DNA of 64,000 bases from JAKVBH01 sp049800955 (GCF_049800955.1 NZ_JBNAGA010000001.1:682001-746000); one strand, 5' to 3'. Positions 8,684 to 17,291 are shown, counted from the stretch's first letter. Made by a program: numbers and translations. The notes: a model not told the origin generated them from the sequence alone.

Positions 8684-9322
8684 TCAGGCCCGATCCGCAG
8701 GGGAGCCGGGCATCAAATCATAAGGGTGCTTCCAGCCAGGCAGGCCTTCGATATGGCCCAGCCAGCGGTCAATCTCTGGCCAATCGGCGCGATCAAATCC
8801 GAAAGGCTCGGGGTAAAAAAGGTAGCCGCAGCAGGAGAAGTCAGCGTTGGTCGGTCCCGCGCCCACGATCCAGTCGCGCCCTTTCAGATGGGCGTCCAGC
8901 ACAGCATACGCCGCTTTGAGCCGCCCTTGCATGAAGCCTATGACCTCGGCCGGACGTTTGTCCTCGGGCAGGAAATTCATCAAAAAACGTGTCATGCCAG
9001 CCTGTGAGCTGAGCTTGTGATTGTCCCAGAACATCCAACGCATCACTTCGCGTGCTTCGTCAGGTGTGGCTCCGGCAAATTTGCCACTCTTTTCGCTGAT
9101 ATACATCTGGATGGCGCCCGACTGGCTCAGCTTCTTTTCCCCATCCTCCAAAACGGGCACTTCACCCATCTCGTTGATTTTGGATCGGAAATCCGGGCTA
9201 GGGGTCTCGCCGCCGAAAAAATCAACCTTCACCGGAATCCAGTCAAGTCCGGACAGTTCCAGCGCCAATGCAGCCTTGTAGGCATTTCCGCTTTCTCCGA
9301 AGCAATAAAGCTTGAGTGTCAT
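8684..9322 (-). CDS. Glutathione S-transferase family protein
   Basis: A 212-aa protein with an N-terminal thioredoxin-like domain (MTLKLYCFGESGN, then EMGEVPVLEDGEKKLSQSGA, the glutathione-binding loop with the conserved cis-Pro and Ser) and a helical C-terminal domain. I start it at 9322 because AAGGA lies upstream; an in-frame start at 9346 is possible but would run into a repeat. It is the first gene of the GST-thiolase-NTF2-FadJ unit. GST-like proteins in such operons may detoxify electrophilic enoyl or aldehyde products; that role is inferred. Confidence 0.88.
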   Translation of the reverse strand: MTLKLYCFGESGNAYKAALALELSGLDWIPVKVDFFGGETPSPDFRSKINEMGEVPVLEDGEKKLSQSGAIQMYISEKSGKFAGATPDEAREVMRWMFWDNHKLSSQAGMTRFLMNFLPEDKRPAEVIGFMQGRLKAAYAVLDAHLKGRDWIVGAGPTNADFSCCGYLFYPEPFGFDRADWPEIDRWLGHIEGLPGWKHPYDLMPGSPADRA

Positions 9323-9349
9323 ATGTCTGTCCTTGTGTCTTATCATGCC

Positions 9350-9400
9350 GCGGGGGTTTCACACCCCCGCACCCCCGTGGAGTTTAGGGGCAAGATGAAG
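9350..9400 (+). repeat. Dispersed hairpin repeat, copy c
   Basis: A perfect 8-bp stem GCGGGGGT-ttcac-ACCCCCGC (9350-9370) is followed by CCCC/GGGG around GTGGAGTTTA and the tail CAAGATGAAG. It lies upstream of the GST gene and faces copy d at 9546-9580 as an inverted pair. Confidence 0.75.
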
Positions 9401-9483
9401 CTTGTATACGCGCTGTTAAGGTTAATGTGGTTTTGCAAAGAATGCGTCGCAGACTGGAGAGTTGAGCGGCGTGCAAGGTGAAG

Positions 9484-9532
9484 CCCTGATCTCTTGCCTG
9501 CGTTCCGCCTGGCGGTCGGGCTGAGATCAGGG
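9484..9532. repeat. 10-bp perfect inverted repeat in the GST upstream region
   Basis: CCCTGATCTC (9484-9493) is the exact reverse complement of GAGATCAGGG (9523-9532). The 29-base interior includes a smaller GC-rich arm pair. It lies between repeat copies c and d, upstream of the GST-thiolase operon. It could be a regulator site, a transcript hairpin, or the core of a small mobile-type repeat; the sequence alone does not decide. Confidence 0.5.
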
Positions 9533-9545
9533 TGAGCCATAGGCC

Positions 9546-9580
9546 CTTCATCTTGCCGGAAAAACTCCCCCCGGAGGGTC
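9546..9580 (-). repeat. Dispersed hairpin repeat, copy d (minus orientation)
   Basis: Read on the minus strand, CCGG-ggggagttttt-CCGG is followed by CAAGATGAAGG. It lies just 3' of the acyl-CoA dehydrogenase gene, in that gene's orientation. Its tail is inverted relative to copy c at 9350-9400. Confidence 0.75.
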
Positions 9581-9613
9581 CCGCACTCTGCCATGTGCGC
9601 TTTGGTCTGCCCA

Positions 9614-10753
9614 TCAAAGCGCCCTCGCGATGAGTTCTTTCATGATTTCATTGGTGCCGCCGTAGATGCGTTGCACGCGGGCATCGGTCCACATCTCAGC
9701 CACGGCGTATTCCTGCATAAAGCCATAGCCTCCATGCAATTGGAGGCATTCGTCAAGGACTTCGCCTTGCGTATCGCTGAGCCAGTATTTGGCCATGGCG
9801 GCCTTTTCCACGCTGAGCTGACCGTTCAGGTGCTCTGCAATGCAGCTGTCGAGAAAGGCACGGGCGACCGTGGTTTTGGTTTGGCATTCGGCCAGTTTGA
9901 ACCGCGTGTTCTGAAACTGAGTGAGGGGGCCGCCGAAAGCTTCACGGTCCTTGCAATAGTCAATCGTGCGGGCGACGGCACCTTCCATGGCGCCCACTGC
10001 GCCGCAGCCAATGATCAACCGCTCTTGGGGCAGTTGCTGCATCATCTGATAAAAGCCCTGGCCTTCTTCGGTGCCAAGCAGGTTCTCAGGGGGCAGTTCG
10101 ACATTGTCGAAGAAAAGCTCGGAGGTGTCAGCTGCGTGGCATCCGATTTTCTCCAGATTGCGGCCGCGCGAAAAGCCCTCGGTATTGTCGGTCTCAACGA
10201 CCAGGAGGGACATGCCCTTTGCCCCCTCGGCCGGATCCGTTTTTGCGGCGACGATAATCAGGTTGGCGTGTTGTCCGTTGGTGATGAAGGTCTTTTGCCC
10301 TGACAACCGGTAGGCATTGCCATCACGCACAGCGCGCGTTTTGAGGTTTTGGACATCCGAGCCCCCCGAGGGTTCGGTCATGGCCAGAGCCCCCACAAGC
10401 TCGCCTGTTACCATCTTGGGCAGCCAGCGCGTCTTTTGATCTTCCGTGCCATATTCGAGGATGTAATGGGCCACGATGCCGGAGTGGATGCCATGGCCCC
10501 AGCTGGCCAGATTGGCACGAGATCCTTCCTCAAGGATCACCGCTTCGTGGCCGAAGTCACCGCCCGCGCCGCCGTATTCTTCGGGCACAGAAGGGCAGAG
10601 CAAGCCCAAGGCCCCGGCCTGCATCCAGGTGTCGCGGTCCATTTCACCTTGCTTGCGCCACTTGTCATAAAGCGGCGCCCATTCCTCGGCGATAAAACGC
10701 GCGGTCATGTCGGCGAGCATCTGGTGCTCTTCGGTCCGCCAATGTGCTCCCAT
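9614..10753 (-). CDS. Acyl-CoA dehydrogenase
   Basis: A 379-aa FAD enzyme of normal length. It has the FAD/substrate loop LAMTEPSGGSDVQNLKT, FITNGQHAN, and the C-terminal QRIYGGTNEIMKELIARAL, where the Glu of the TNEI motif is the expected catalytic base. It oxidises acyl-CoA to trans-2-enoyl-CoA, passing electrons to ETF. I chose the ATG at 10753, 4 bases after GGGAGG; an in-frame TTG at 10765 is an alternative. It ends the MerR-DmdC-like-70aa-ACAD unit. Chain-length preference cannot be told. Confidence 0.93.
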   Translation of the reverse strand: MGAHWRTEEHQMLADMTARFIAEEWAPLYDKWRKQGEMDRDTWMQAGALGLLCPSVPEEYGGAGGDFGHEAVILEEGSRANLASWGHGIHSGIVAHYILEYGTEDQKTRWLPKMVTGELVGALAMTEPSGGSDVQNLKTRAVRDGNAYRLSGQKTFITNGQHANLIIVAAKTDPAEGAKGMSLLVVETDNTEGFSRGRNLEKIGCHAADTSELFFDNVELPPENLLGTEEGQGFYQMMQQLPQERLIIGCGAVGAMEGAVARTIDYCKDREAFGGPLTQFQNTRFKLAECQTKTTVARAFLDSCIAEHLNGQLSVEKAAMAKYWLSDTQGEVLDECLQLHGGYGFMQEYAVAEMWTDARVQRIYGGTNEIMKELIARAL

Positions 10754-10775
10754 GATGCCTCCCAAGCTCCGGTGA

Positions 10776-10988
10776 TTAGTCTTTGCGCGCGTCGAGGTCC
10801 CGAAGGAACAGTCTCAAACGTCCCGCAAGGCCCTCATTGTCGGTGATACCGTCGAGGTTTTCGAACACGAAGGAGAGCGCCTCGGCTTCGCTCAGACCTG
10901 CTTCATCCGCGAAGCGGCGCAACCCGCGATAGCCATCCTCAGTGATGGCTGCCGGGAAACGGCGGGTCAGTCGGAAGCGTTTGGGCAT
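10776..10988 (-). CDS. 70-aa hypothetical protein between two acyl-CoA dehydrogenase genes
   Basis: A short, charged, mostly helical protein beginning MPKRFRLTRRF and ending FLRDLDARKD, with no membrane segment or signal peptide. The start at 10988 is chosen because AGGAGGAGAG immediately precedes it, one of the strongest Shine-Dalgarno sequences in the region; an upstream in-frame start at 11006 is less likely. It lies 22 bp before the acyl-CoA dehydrogenase start and about 46 bp after the DmdC-like gene, so it is probably co-transcribed with both. I do not recognise the family. Confidence 0.65.
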   Translation of the reverse strand: MPKRFRLTRRFPAAITEDGYRGLRRFADEAGLSEAEALSFVFENLDGITDNEGLAGRLRLFLRDLDARKD

Positions 10989-11034
10989 CTCTCCTCCTGT
11001 TATCAATCGCGTGCGATTGCTTGCGCGATGTCAC

Positions 11035-12807
11035 TTAGAAATTGGCAGCGTCCAGCGACATGACTGTATCTGCGCCGCTTTGAATGCGGGCCAGATGGGT
11101 CGCGGTCATGGGCAGTTGTCGCGCGAGATAGTAACGCGCTGTGGCCAGTTTCGTCTCGTAGAACGCCACGTCAGAGGCGCCGCCTGCGAGCGCATCTTGC
11201 GCGGCCTTGGCCATGCGCGCCCACATGTACCCCAGACAGACATGCCCAAAGAGGTGCATGAAATCATAGGAGCCGGCCAGCGCATGGTTTGGGTTCTTCA
11301 TGCCGTTTTGCATGAAATACATGCCTGCGGCCTGCAAATCCTTGGATGCGGCTTTCACGGGCGTGATGAACGCGGCCATCTCGTCGCCGTCGTGCTCTTT
11401 GCAAAAGGCCTTGATCATGTCGAAAAACGCCATGACATGCTTACCGCCGTCCTGAGAGAGCTTGCGGCCGACGAGATCAAGCGCCTGCACGCCGTTGGCG
11501 CCTTCATAGATCATCGCGATCCGCGCATCACGCGCAAATTGGGACATGCCCCATTCCTCAATGTAGCCGTGCCCGCCGTAGACTTGTTGGGCATTGGTGG
11601 CCATCTCGAAGCCCTTGTCGGTCAAAAACCCTTTGATCACAGGCGTCATGAGCGAGATCAGGCCATCTGCGTCGGCATCCTTGTTGCGATGCGCGCGGTC
11701 AATGAGGTTGGCCCCCCAGAAAGCAAAGGCCCGCGCGCCCTCGACAAAGGATTTCTGATCCATGAGGTTGCGGCGGATATCGGGATGCACGATCAGCGGA
11801 TCGGCGGGCCCGTCAGGGTTCTTGGCGCCGGTGATATCGCGCCCTTGCAGGCGATCCTGCGCATAGGCCAGCGCATTTTCATAGGCCACGACCGCTTGCG
11901 CATAGCCTTGCAGACCGACGCCGATCCGGGCCTCGTTCATCATGGTGAACATGGCGCGCATGCCCTTGTGCATCTCGCCGATGAGATAGCCTTCGGCCTC
12001 ATCGTAATTCATCACGCAGGTCGAATTGCCGTGGATGCCCATCTTCTCTTCGATCTTGCCCACCGAGACGCCATTGCGCTCGCCGAGGCTTCCGTCTTCC
12101 TTGACCAGGAATTTCGGCACGATGAAGAGCGACACACCTTTGATGCCCTCCGGCCCGCCGGGGATCTTGGCCAACACGAGATGGATCACATTCTCACTCA
12201 TGTCGTGATCACCGGCAGAGATGAAAATCTTCTGGCCTGTGACCTTGTAGCTGCCATCCTCCTGCGGGACGGCTTTTGTCCGCATGAGGCCCAGATCCGT
12301 GCCGCAATGGGGCTCGGTGAGATTCATGGTCCCGGTCCATTCGCAAGTCACCATCTTGGGCAGGAACGTCGCCTTTTGTGCGTCGGACCCATGGGCATGG
12401 ATCGCTGAATAGGCGCCATGGGTCAGTCCGGGGTACATGTTGAACGCCATGTTGGAGGCGGACATCATCTCGCCCACTGCCGTGTTGACGAGGTAGGGCA
12501 GGCCCTGGCCGCCATAATCGGGATCGCAATCCAGAGCCGTCCAGCCGCCTTCGCGCATCATGTCGAAGGCATCTTTGAACCCCTTGGGCGTGCGCACGAC
12601 ACCATTCTCCAGCACACAGCCCTCCGTGTCGCCAACCGCATTGAGCGGCTGGAGCACTTCGGAGGCCAGTTTCCCGGCCTCTTCGAGCACGGCCGCGGTA
12701 AAATCGCGATCCAACTCGTCATAGCCCGGGATATCCTGGGCCGGGGCATTGAGGACCTCGTGCAGGACAAACTGCATGTCTTTGGTCTGGGGCGTAAAGC
12801 TCGGCAT
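11035..12807 (-). CDS. DmdC-like acyl-CoA dehydrogenase (3-methylmercaptopropionyl-CoA dehydrogenase family)
   Basis: A 590-aa long-form acyl-CoA dehydrogenase with the extra C-terminal domain typical of DmdC and its paralogues. Landmarks are the N-terminal helical domain, MNLTEPHCGTDLGLMRTKA (FAD loop), QKIFISAGDHD, and MIYEGANGVQALDLVGRKL with the presumed catalytic Glu. Family members oxidise 3-methylmercaptopropionyl-CoA in DMSP demethylation, but roseobacters carry several paralogues and some act on other short acyl-CoAs, so the substrate is left open. The start at 12807 gives MPSFTPQTKD; the longer open frame adds 29 unlikely residues. It lies 32 bp after merR. Confidence 0.88.
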   Translation of the reverse strand: MPSFTPQTKDMQFVLHEVLNAPAQDIPGYDELDRDFTAAVLEEAGKLASEVLQPLNAVGDTEGCVLENGVVRTPKGFKDAFDMMREGGWTALDCDPDYGGQGLPYLVNTAVGEMMSASNMAFNMYPGLTHGAYSAIHAHGSDAQKATFLPKMVTCEWTGTMNLTEPHCGTDLGLMRTKAVPQEDGSYKVTGQKIFISAGDHDMSENVIHLVLAKIPGGPEGIKGVSLFIVPKFLVKEDGSLGERNGVSVGKIEEKMGIHGNSTCVMNYDEAEGYLIGEMHKGMRAMFTMMNEARIGVGLQGYAQAVVAYENALAYAQDRLQGRDITGAKNPDGPADPLIVHPDIRRNLMDQKSFVEGARAFAFWGANLIDRAHRNKDADADGLISLMTPVIKGFLTDKGFEMATNAQQVYGGHGYIEEWGMSQFARDARIAMIYEGANGVQALDLVGRKLSQDGGKHVMAFFDMIKAFCKEHDGDEMAAFITPVKAASKDLQAAGMYFMQNGMKNPNHALAGSYDFMHLFGHVCLGYMWARMAKAAQDALAGGASDVAFYETKLATARYYLARQLPMTATHLARIQSGADTVMSLDAANF

Positions 12808-12839
12808 GATGGTGTTCCTCGCTGGACGTGTCTGGTGCC

Positions 12840-13244
12840 TTATTCGGCAGCTTCGGTTTCTGGCGCCATGGAGGTCAGCATCTTTTCCCCCCATTGCAAT
12901 TGCTCATTGAGCTCGTCGATGGCCTCGTTGAGCTCGTCACGCTGGCGCACCATATCGTCCAGCCTGTTGCGGGCGATCTCATAGGTGCGGCTCAGCTGTG
13001 TGTATTGCTGGTCGCCCACATGATAGAGGTCGAGCAGCTGGCGAATTTCTTCGAGGGAAAAGCCAAAACGCTTGCCACGCAAAATGAGCTTGAGCCGCGC
13101 GCGGTCACGCTTGGTGAAGAGGCGCTTTTGACCCTGGCGGATCGGAAAGAGCAGCTCTTTGGCCTCATAAAATCTCAATGTGCGCGGTGTGACATCATAG
13201 GCGTCACACATTTCCCGGATTGTCATTGTTGCTTCATCATTCAT
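12840..13244 (-). CDS. MerR-family regulator (LiuR-like) of the acyl-CoA operon
   Basis: A 134-aa MerR protein with an N-terminal winged helix (MTIREMCDAYDVTPRTLRFYEAK), the family-typical RFGFSLEEIRQLLDLY, and a long C-terminal coiled coil (DELNEAIDELNEQ) for dimerisation. There is no cysteine effector site, so it is not a metal sensor; related regulators sense acyl-CoAs. The start at 13244 has GAGGACAAG upstream. It heads the unit with the DmdC-like gene and acyl-CoA dehydrogenase. A palindrome around ACGTTAACGT lies 75 bp upstream and probably serves for autoregulation. A paralogue is at 30598-30978. Confidence 0.9.
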   Translation of the reverse strand: MNDEATMTIREMCDAYDVTPRTLRFYEAKELLFPIRQGQKRLFTKRDRARLKLILRGKRFGFSLEEIRQLLDLYHVGDQQYTQLSRTYEIARNRLDDMVRQRDELNEAIDELNEQLQWGEKMLTSMAPETEAAE

Positions 13245-13317
13245 CGTCTTGTCCTCAACACGTCTCATCAGCCCTTGGGCGAGATGTGCGAAGGTTGGAC
13301 CAACAATACAAACAAAA

Positions 13318-13333
13318 TTGACGTTAACGTAAG
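13318..13333. promoter_or_regulatory. Candidate LiuR/MerR operator
   Basis: TTGACGTTAACGTAAG contains a perfect 10-bp palindrome ACGTTAACGT, and its flanks are near-symmetric. This closely resembles the LiuR-type motif known from proteobacterial branched-chain and fatty acid catabolism genes (TTTACGT..ACGTAAA pattern). It lies 75 bp upstream of the MerR gene, where MerR-type sites normally lie. Confidence 0.6.
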
Positions 13334-13537
13334 CGAGACGCCGCGTCACTTTGGGGGTGACGTAAGATCAAGGAAGAATGCCCTTGGGTAAGCGACAGAT
13401 TCTTTCTCAAAGCGGTTTGAGTGCAGGGAAGCAGAGGTCTGGAATACCTTACCCTTAAAATCTGCCTTTGATGCCTGGCGCCCACGATGATCACCGACTC
13501 GCGCGCCCTTCTTTGCGGCATGGCGCGTATCTTGAAG

Positions 13538-13948
13538 TCACGTGTCCTGAGTTTGGTGCGATGGAATCTCGTCCAGATCCGCGATCCAGGGCAGGGCGGA
13601 GCTGCACCAGACCTGTTTATTTGGGCGCAGCTCCGCGCGCAGCCGAATTGTGCCAACGCGCAGGCCAAAGAAGGCGGAGGGATCCTGACGTGTGCGGGCG
13701 TGGATGCGGGTGCCGCATTCGGGGCAAAAGCTCAACTGACGCGCGCGCCCGCTGGCCGCGGTCTTTTGGTATTCCTTCAAAACGCCCGACAGCAGCTGAA
13801 ATTGCCCATCGGTTATGCTTGCCACGAGGCCAAAGGCCGCGCCGGAGTTCACCTGACAATCGGCGCAACGGCAAATCGCAACGCGATCGGGGTCAATCAC
13901 GGCCTCATAGGAAACTGCGCCACACAGGCAGGCACCATCGACGTGCAT
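13538..13948 (-). CDS. GFA-family zinc protein (glutathione-dependent formaldehyde-activating enzyme-like)
   Basis: A 136-aa protein with the GFA cysteine pattern: ACLCGAVSYE near the N-terminus, CRCADCQ in the middle and FCPECGTRIHAR further on. These cysteines bind two zinc ions in the GFA/CENP-V fold. The name implies glutathione-formaldehyde adduct formation, but most members have no shown activity. GGAG precedes the ATG at 13948. It lies between the MerR promoter region and argF and seems to be a single transcript. Confidence 0.9.
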   Translation of the reverse strand: MHVDGACLCGAVSYEAVIDPDRVAICRCADCQVNSGAAFGLVASITDGQFQLLSGVLKEYQKTAASGRARQLSFCPECGTRIHARTRQDPSAFFGLRVGTIRLRAELRPNKQVWCSSALPWIADLDEIPSHQTQDT

Positions 13949-14024
13949 TTGGATCTCCGCTCAAGACGTGTCGCTACCCTGCGCTGGTCTTTTGCATCAG
14001 ACAAAACTTTTAGGCACGCAAAGG

Positions 14025-14951
14025 TCAGACATCGAGGCAGTACCGCATAATGGCTTTTTGCGCATGCAGACGGTTTTCGGCCTCGTCAAAGATCACCGAT
14101 TGCGGGCCGTCCATGACTTCACTTGTCACCTCTTCTTCGCGATGCGCGGGCAAGCAATGCATGAAGAGCGCGTCCGGCTTGGCATGGGCCATCAGCTCGG
14201 CATTGACCTGATAGGGGCGCAGCATGTTGTGACGCCGCTCCTTGGAGCTTTGGCTGTCGTGCATCGAGACCCATGTATCCGCAACAATCAAATCCGCGCC
14301 CTGCACGGCCTTGACCGGATCGCGTTCGATGTTGATCGTGCGACCGGCCTTGCGCGCGAGCCCGACAAACTCGGGCTCCGGATCAAGCTGCATGGGCCCG
14401 GTAAAGGTCAGATCAAAGCCGAACTGCGCCGCCGCATGGAGAAAAGAGGCGCAGACATTATTGCCATCACCACACCAGACGACCTTCTTGCCCGCAATCG
14501 CGCCGCGATGTTCCTCATAGGTCATTACGTCGGCCATGATCTGGCAGGGGTGGCTGCGATCTGTGAGACCATTGATCACCGGCACGGTGGCATAGTCCGC
14601 CATTTCCTCAAGCACGCTCTCGTCAAAGGTGCGGATCATGATGAGATCGACATAACGCGAGAGCACGCGCGCGGTATCCGCGATGGTCTCGCCATGGCCC
14701 AGCTGCATGTCGGAGCCCGACAGAAGCATGGTTTGCCCGCCCATCTGGCGCACGCCGACATCAAAAGACACGCGCGTCCGCGTCGAGGGTTTCTCGAAAA
14801 TGAGCGCCACCATATGGCCTGCGAGCGGTTGTTCGTCATCCGGCGCCGCCGCAGGCCTGCCCTGGCGGGCATCTTTCATGGTGCGGCTTTGATCGATGAT
14901 GCCCCGCAATGCGTCCGGATCGGTTTTGTGGATATCGAGGAAATGGTTCAT
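14025..14951 (-). CDS. argF: Ornithine carbamoyltransferase
   Basis: A 308-aa OTCase of usual length. The carbamoyl-phosphate motif is FEKPSTRTRVSF, with DRSHPCQIMADV in the middle and the ornithine-binding MHCLPAHREEEV near the end. It converts ornithine and carbamoyl phosphate to citrulline in arginine biosynthesis. The start at 14951 (MNHFLDIHKTDP) is preferred to the open frame at 15083, which would overlap argD. It lies 73 bp after argD on the same strand, giving an argD-argF arginine operon. Confidence 0.96.
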   Translation of the reverse strand: MNHFLDIHKTDPDALRGIIDQSRTMKDARQGRPAAAPDDEQPLAGHMVALIFEKPSTRTRVSFDVGVRQMGGQTMLLSGSDMQLGHGETIADTARVLSRYVDLIMIRTFDESVLEEMADYATVPVINGLTDRSHPCQIMADVMTYEEHRGAIAGKKVVWCGDGNNVCASFLHAAAQFGFDLTFTGPMQLDPEPEFVGLARKAGRTINIERDPVKAVQGADLIVADTWVSMHDSQSSKERRHNMLRPYQVNAELMAHAKPDALFMHCLPAHREEEVTSEVMDGPQSVIFDEAENRLHAQKAIMRYCLDV

Positions 14952-15024
14952 GTGGTGTCGCTTTGTCTGACCAGAGTGGCCGCGGAGGGAACCCCGCGCC
15001 ACCTGTATGTGTGAAAAGAAGGGT

Positions 15025-16200
15025 TCAGGCGCTGGCCATCGAGGAGGCGGCTGCATCCAGTCGCGCGAGCGCTTCGCGCACATCCTCTTCCGTGAGGTTC
15101 AGCGCGGGCAACAGGCGCACGACGTTGTCGGCCGCAGGCACGGTGATGACCTCCTGCGCATAGCCCGCTTGCACGACGTCGAGATTTGTGGCCTTGCACT
15201 TGAGACCCAGCATTAGCCCCGCGCCGCGCACGTCTTCAAAGACATCCGGATGCGAGGCGACGAGCCCCTCCAGCCCCTGACGCAATTGCCCGGCCCGCGC
15301 GTTGACCTGATCAAGAAACGCGGGATCGGCCACATGATCCATCACCGCACATCCAACGGCGCAGGCCAGTGGGTTGCCGCCATAGGTGGAGCCATGGGTG
15401 CCCGCGGTCATACCGGAGGCCGCGTCTTCCGTGGCCAGAACCGCGCCCAGCGGGAAGCCACCGCCAATACCCTTGGCCACCATCATGATATCAGGCTCGA
15501 CCCCGGCCCATTCATGGGCAAAGAGCTTGCCTGTCCGGCCGACGCCGCATTGCACTTCATCCAGAATGAGCAAAGCGCCCGTCTCGTCGCACAGATCCCG
15601 CAGGCCTTTGAGGCACTGATCGGGGAGCGGGCGGATACCGCCTTCGCCTTGAACCGGTTCAATCAGGATGGCGGCCGTGGTCTCGGAGACCGCCGCCTTG
15701 AGCGCTTCGTGATCGCCCCAAGGCAAATGCGTGAAACCCGCAAGCAGGGGGCCAAAGCCTTTGGTCATCTTTTCGGAGCCAGCCGCCGCGATCCCGGCAG
15801 ACGAGCGGCCATGAAAGGAGCCCTCAAACGCGATGATCTCCACACGGTCTTCCGCACCTTTGTCGAACCAGTATTTGCGCGCCATTTTCACGGCCAATTC
15901 GCAGCTCTCGGTGCCGGAATTGGTGAAAAACACAGTATCGGCGAACGTGGCATCGACGAGCTTGTCGGCAAGAGCCTGCTGTTGCTCGATGTTGTAGAGG
16001 TTGGACACGTGCCAGACCTTGTTTGCCTGCTCGGTGAGGGCGGCCACCAGGGCAGGATGGGCATGGCCAAGCGCGTTCACCGCGATCCCTGCGCCCAGAT
16101 CAAGAAAACGTCGCCCATCTGCCTCCACAAGCCAGCTGCCTTCGCCTTTGACGAAATTCAGGGGCGCGCGGGAATAGGTGGGCAGAATGGAGGAGATCAT
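15025..16200 (-). CDS. argD: Acetylornithine/succinyldiaminopimelate aminotransferase
   Basis: A 391-aa PLP-dependent class III aminotransferase. Visible motifs are the PLP phosphate-binding NSGTESCELAVKMAR, FHGRSSAG, ILDEVQCGVGRTG, and the PLP-lysine loop MVAKGIGGGFPLGA. It transaminates N-acetylglutamate semialdehyde with glutamate to give N-acetylornithine, and may also serve lysine synthesis. It is followed by argF. The 209 bases upstream, before the 3' end of the LysR gene, should hold the operon promoter, but no clear sigma-70 pair stood out to me. Confidence 0.95.
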   Translation of the reverse strand: MISSILPTYSRAPLNFVKGEGSWLVEADGRRFLDLGAGIAVNALGHAHPALVAALTEQANKVWHVSNLYNIEQQQALADKLVDATFADTVFFTNSGTESCELAVKMARKYWFDKGAEDRVEIIAFEGSFHGRSSAGIAAAGSEKMTKGFGPLLAGFTHLPWGDHEALKAAVSETTAAILIEPVQGEGGIRPLPDQCLKGLRDLCDETGALLILDEVQCGVGRTGKLFAHEWAGVEPDIMMVAKGIGGGFPLGAVLATEDAASGMTAGTHGSTYGGNPLACAVGCAVMDHVADPAFLDQVNARAGQLRQGLEGLVASHPDVFEDVRGAGLMLGLKCKATNLDVVQAGYAQEVITVPAADNVVRLLPALNLTEEDVREALARLDAAASSMASA

Positions 16201-16409
16201 GAACGTGATCCTTCACGGTTGGGAAGCCTGATGCGTCGCAAGCACGGGCGGCTTCGTCAAGATTTGATTGTAAGGGATGTAACAAACGTGGCGCTCCGGC
16301 AGCAAAGCCGGAGATCGAAGAGATCAATCTCGTCGGTGATGTGTCAGGTTTGTCATGTGGGCTTGCTGACGAAGTTTAGCGGCGTTTGCAAGAAAAATCT
16401 GTGCAGCCC

Positions 16410-17291
16410 TCAAAGCGTGGCGCGGACCCAATCGAGGAAGGGATGGGCGAGCGGATGCACGGGACCGCGCGGCAGGACGCCCACGTATTCCACGACGATA
16501 TCGCGTGGCGTGGCCACTTTCACGACCCGGCCGGAGGCAAGCTCGTCCTCTGCCAGTATCTCGGTAAAGAAGGTGGCACCAATGCCGTTTCGGACGGCTT
16601 CAAGGAGCAGATTGGGGCTGCCAATCCTGACTTGCGTGAGCCGATCCACATCCAGCCCGGAGGTGCGCATCAAGGTGAGCTTGAGGTCCATGCCATCATG
16701 CCAGAGCCAGGGCATCTTATGCGGATCCGTGCCGTATTTTGAGATCACGGACGGCGCCGCAATGCCCACACCCATCACGCGCTTGAGGTCAATGCAGATC
16801 AGATTGCCGGTATCGGAGCCATCGTCGACATCGGGATGGCGCGAGCGGATGCCTGCATCAAACCCTTCTGCCTCGAGATCGACATAGGCGCGTTGCGGCG
16901 ACAGCGAGATCTCTGCGCCGGGATGTGTCGCCCAGAAGTCCTTGAGGTTGGGCATGATCACCCGCTCGGCCATGAAGGGCGAGCAAGTCACACGCAGCGC
17001 GCGCGTCTCCGCGCCAGATCGCATGCGGGCAATCTCATCGGCAATCGTGGCGAAACTCGCCGTCAAGGTCTGCGCCAACTGGTGTCCGGCGGTGGTGAGC
17101 GTGATCCGGCGACCCTGCCTGACGGCCAGCCCAACGCCCAGATCACGCTCCAGCGCGCGGACCTGTTGGGCAATGGCGGCATGGGTCACGTTGAGCGCCC
17201 GCGCAGCGCCCGCGAAGCTGCCCTCGCGGGCGGTCGCCTCAAAGGCGCGCAGCGCCGTCAGGGAGGGAAGGGTCCGCCAATCAACTGACAT
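16410..17291 (-). CDS. LysR-family transcriptional regulator (GcvA-like)
   Basis: A 293-aa LysR protein. The N-terminal winged helix is in LPSLTALRAFEATAREGSFAGAARALNVTHAAIAQQVRALE (residues about 8-48), and the rest is the two-lobed effector domain. The sequence style is that of the GcvA-type subgroup. It is transcribed away from the GNAT gene at 17392, so it may regulate that gene; the shared 100-bp region holds a palindrome that also contains the LysR ribosome-binding site. The effector is unknown. Confidence 0.92.
   Translation of the reverse strand: MSVDWRTLPSLTALRAFEATAREGSFAGAARALNVTHAAIAQQVRALERDLGVGLAVRQGRRITLTTAGHQLAQTLTASFATIADEIARMRSGAETRALRVTCSPFMAERVIMPNLKDFWATHPGAEISLSPQRAYVDLEAEGFDAGIRSRHPDVDDGSDTGNLICIDLKRVMGVGIAAPSVISKYGTDPHKMPWLWHDGMDLKLTLMRTSGLDVDRLTQVRIGSPNLLLEAVRNGIGATFFTEILAEDELASGRVVKVATPRDIVVEYVGVLPRGPVHPLAHPFLDWVRATL

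Noticed and set aside
10942..12408. A 488-codon plus-strand open frame over the DmdC-like gene
   Set aside because: Mirror of the acyl-CoA dehydrogenase coding strand; no recognisable domain.
13487..14050. A 187-codon plus-strand open frame over the GFA gene
   Set aside because: Opposite strand of a gene with a clear GFA cysteine pattern; no motif of its own.
15250..16887. A 545-codon plus-strand open frame over argD and LysR
   Set aside because: Antisense to two clear families and rich in His, Arg and Gly as expected for a mirror frame.
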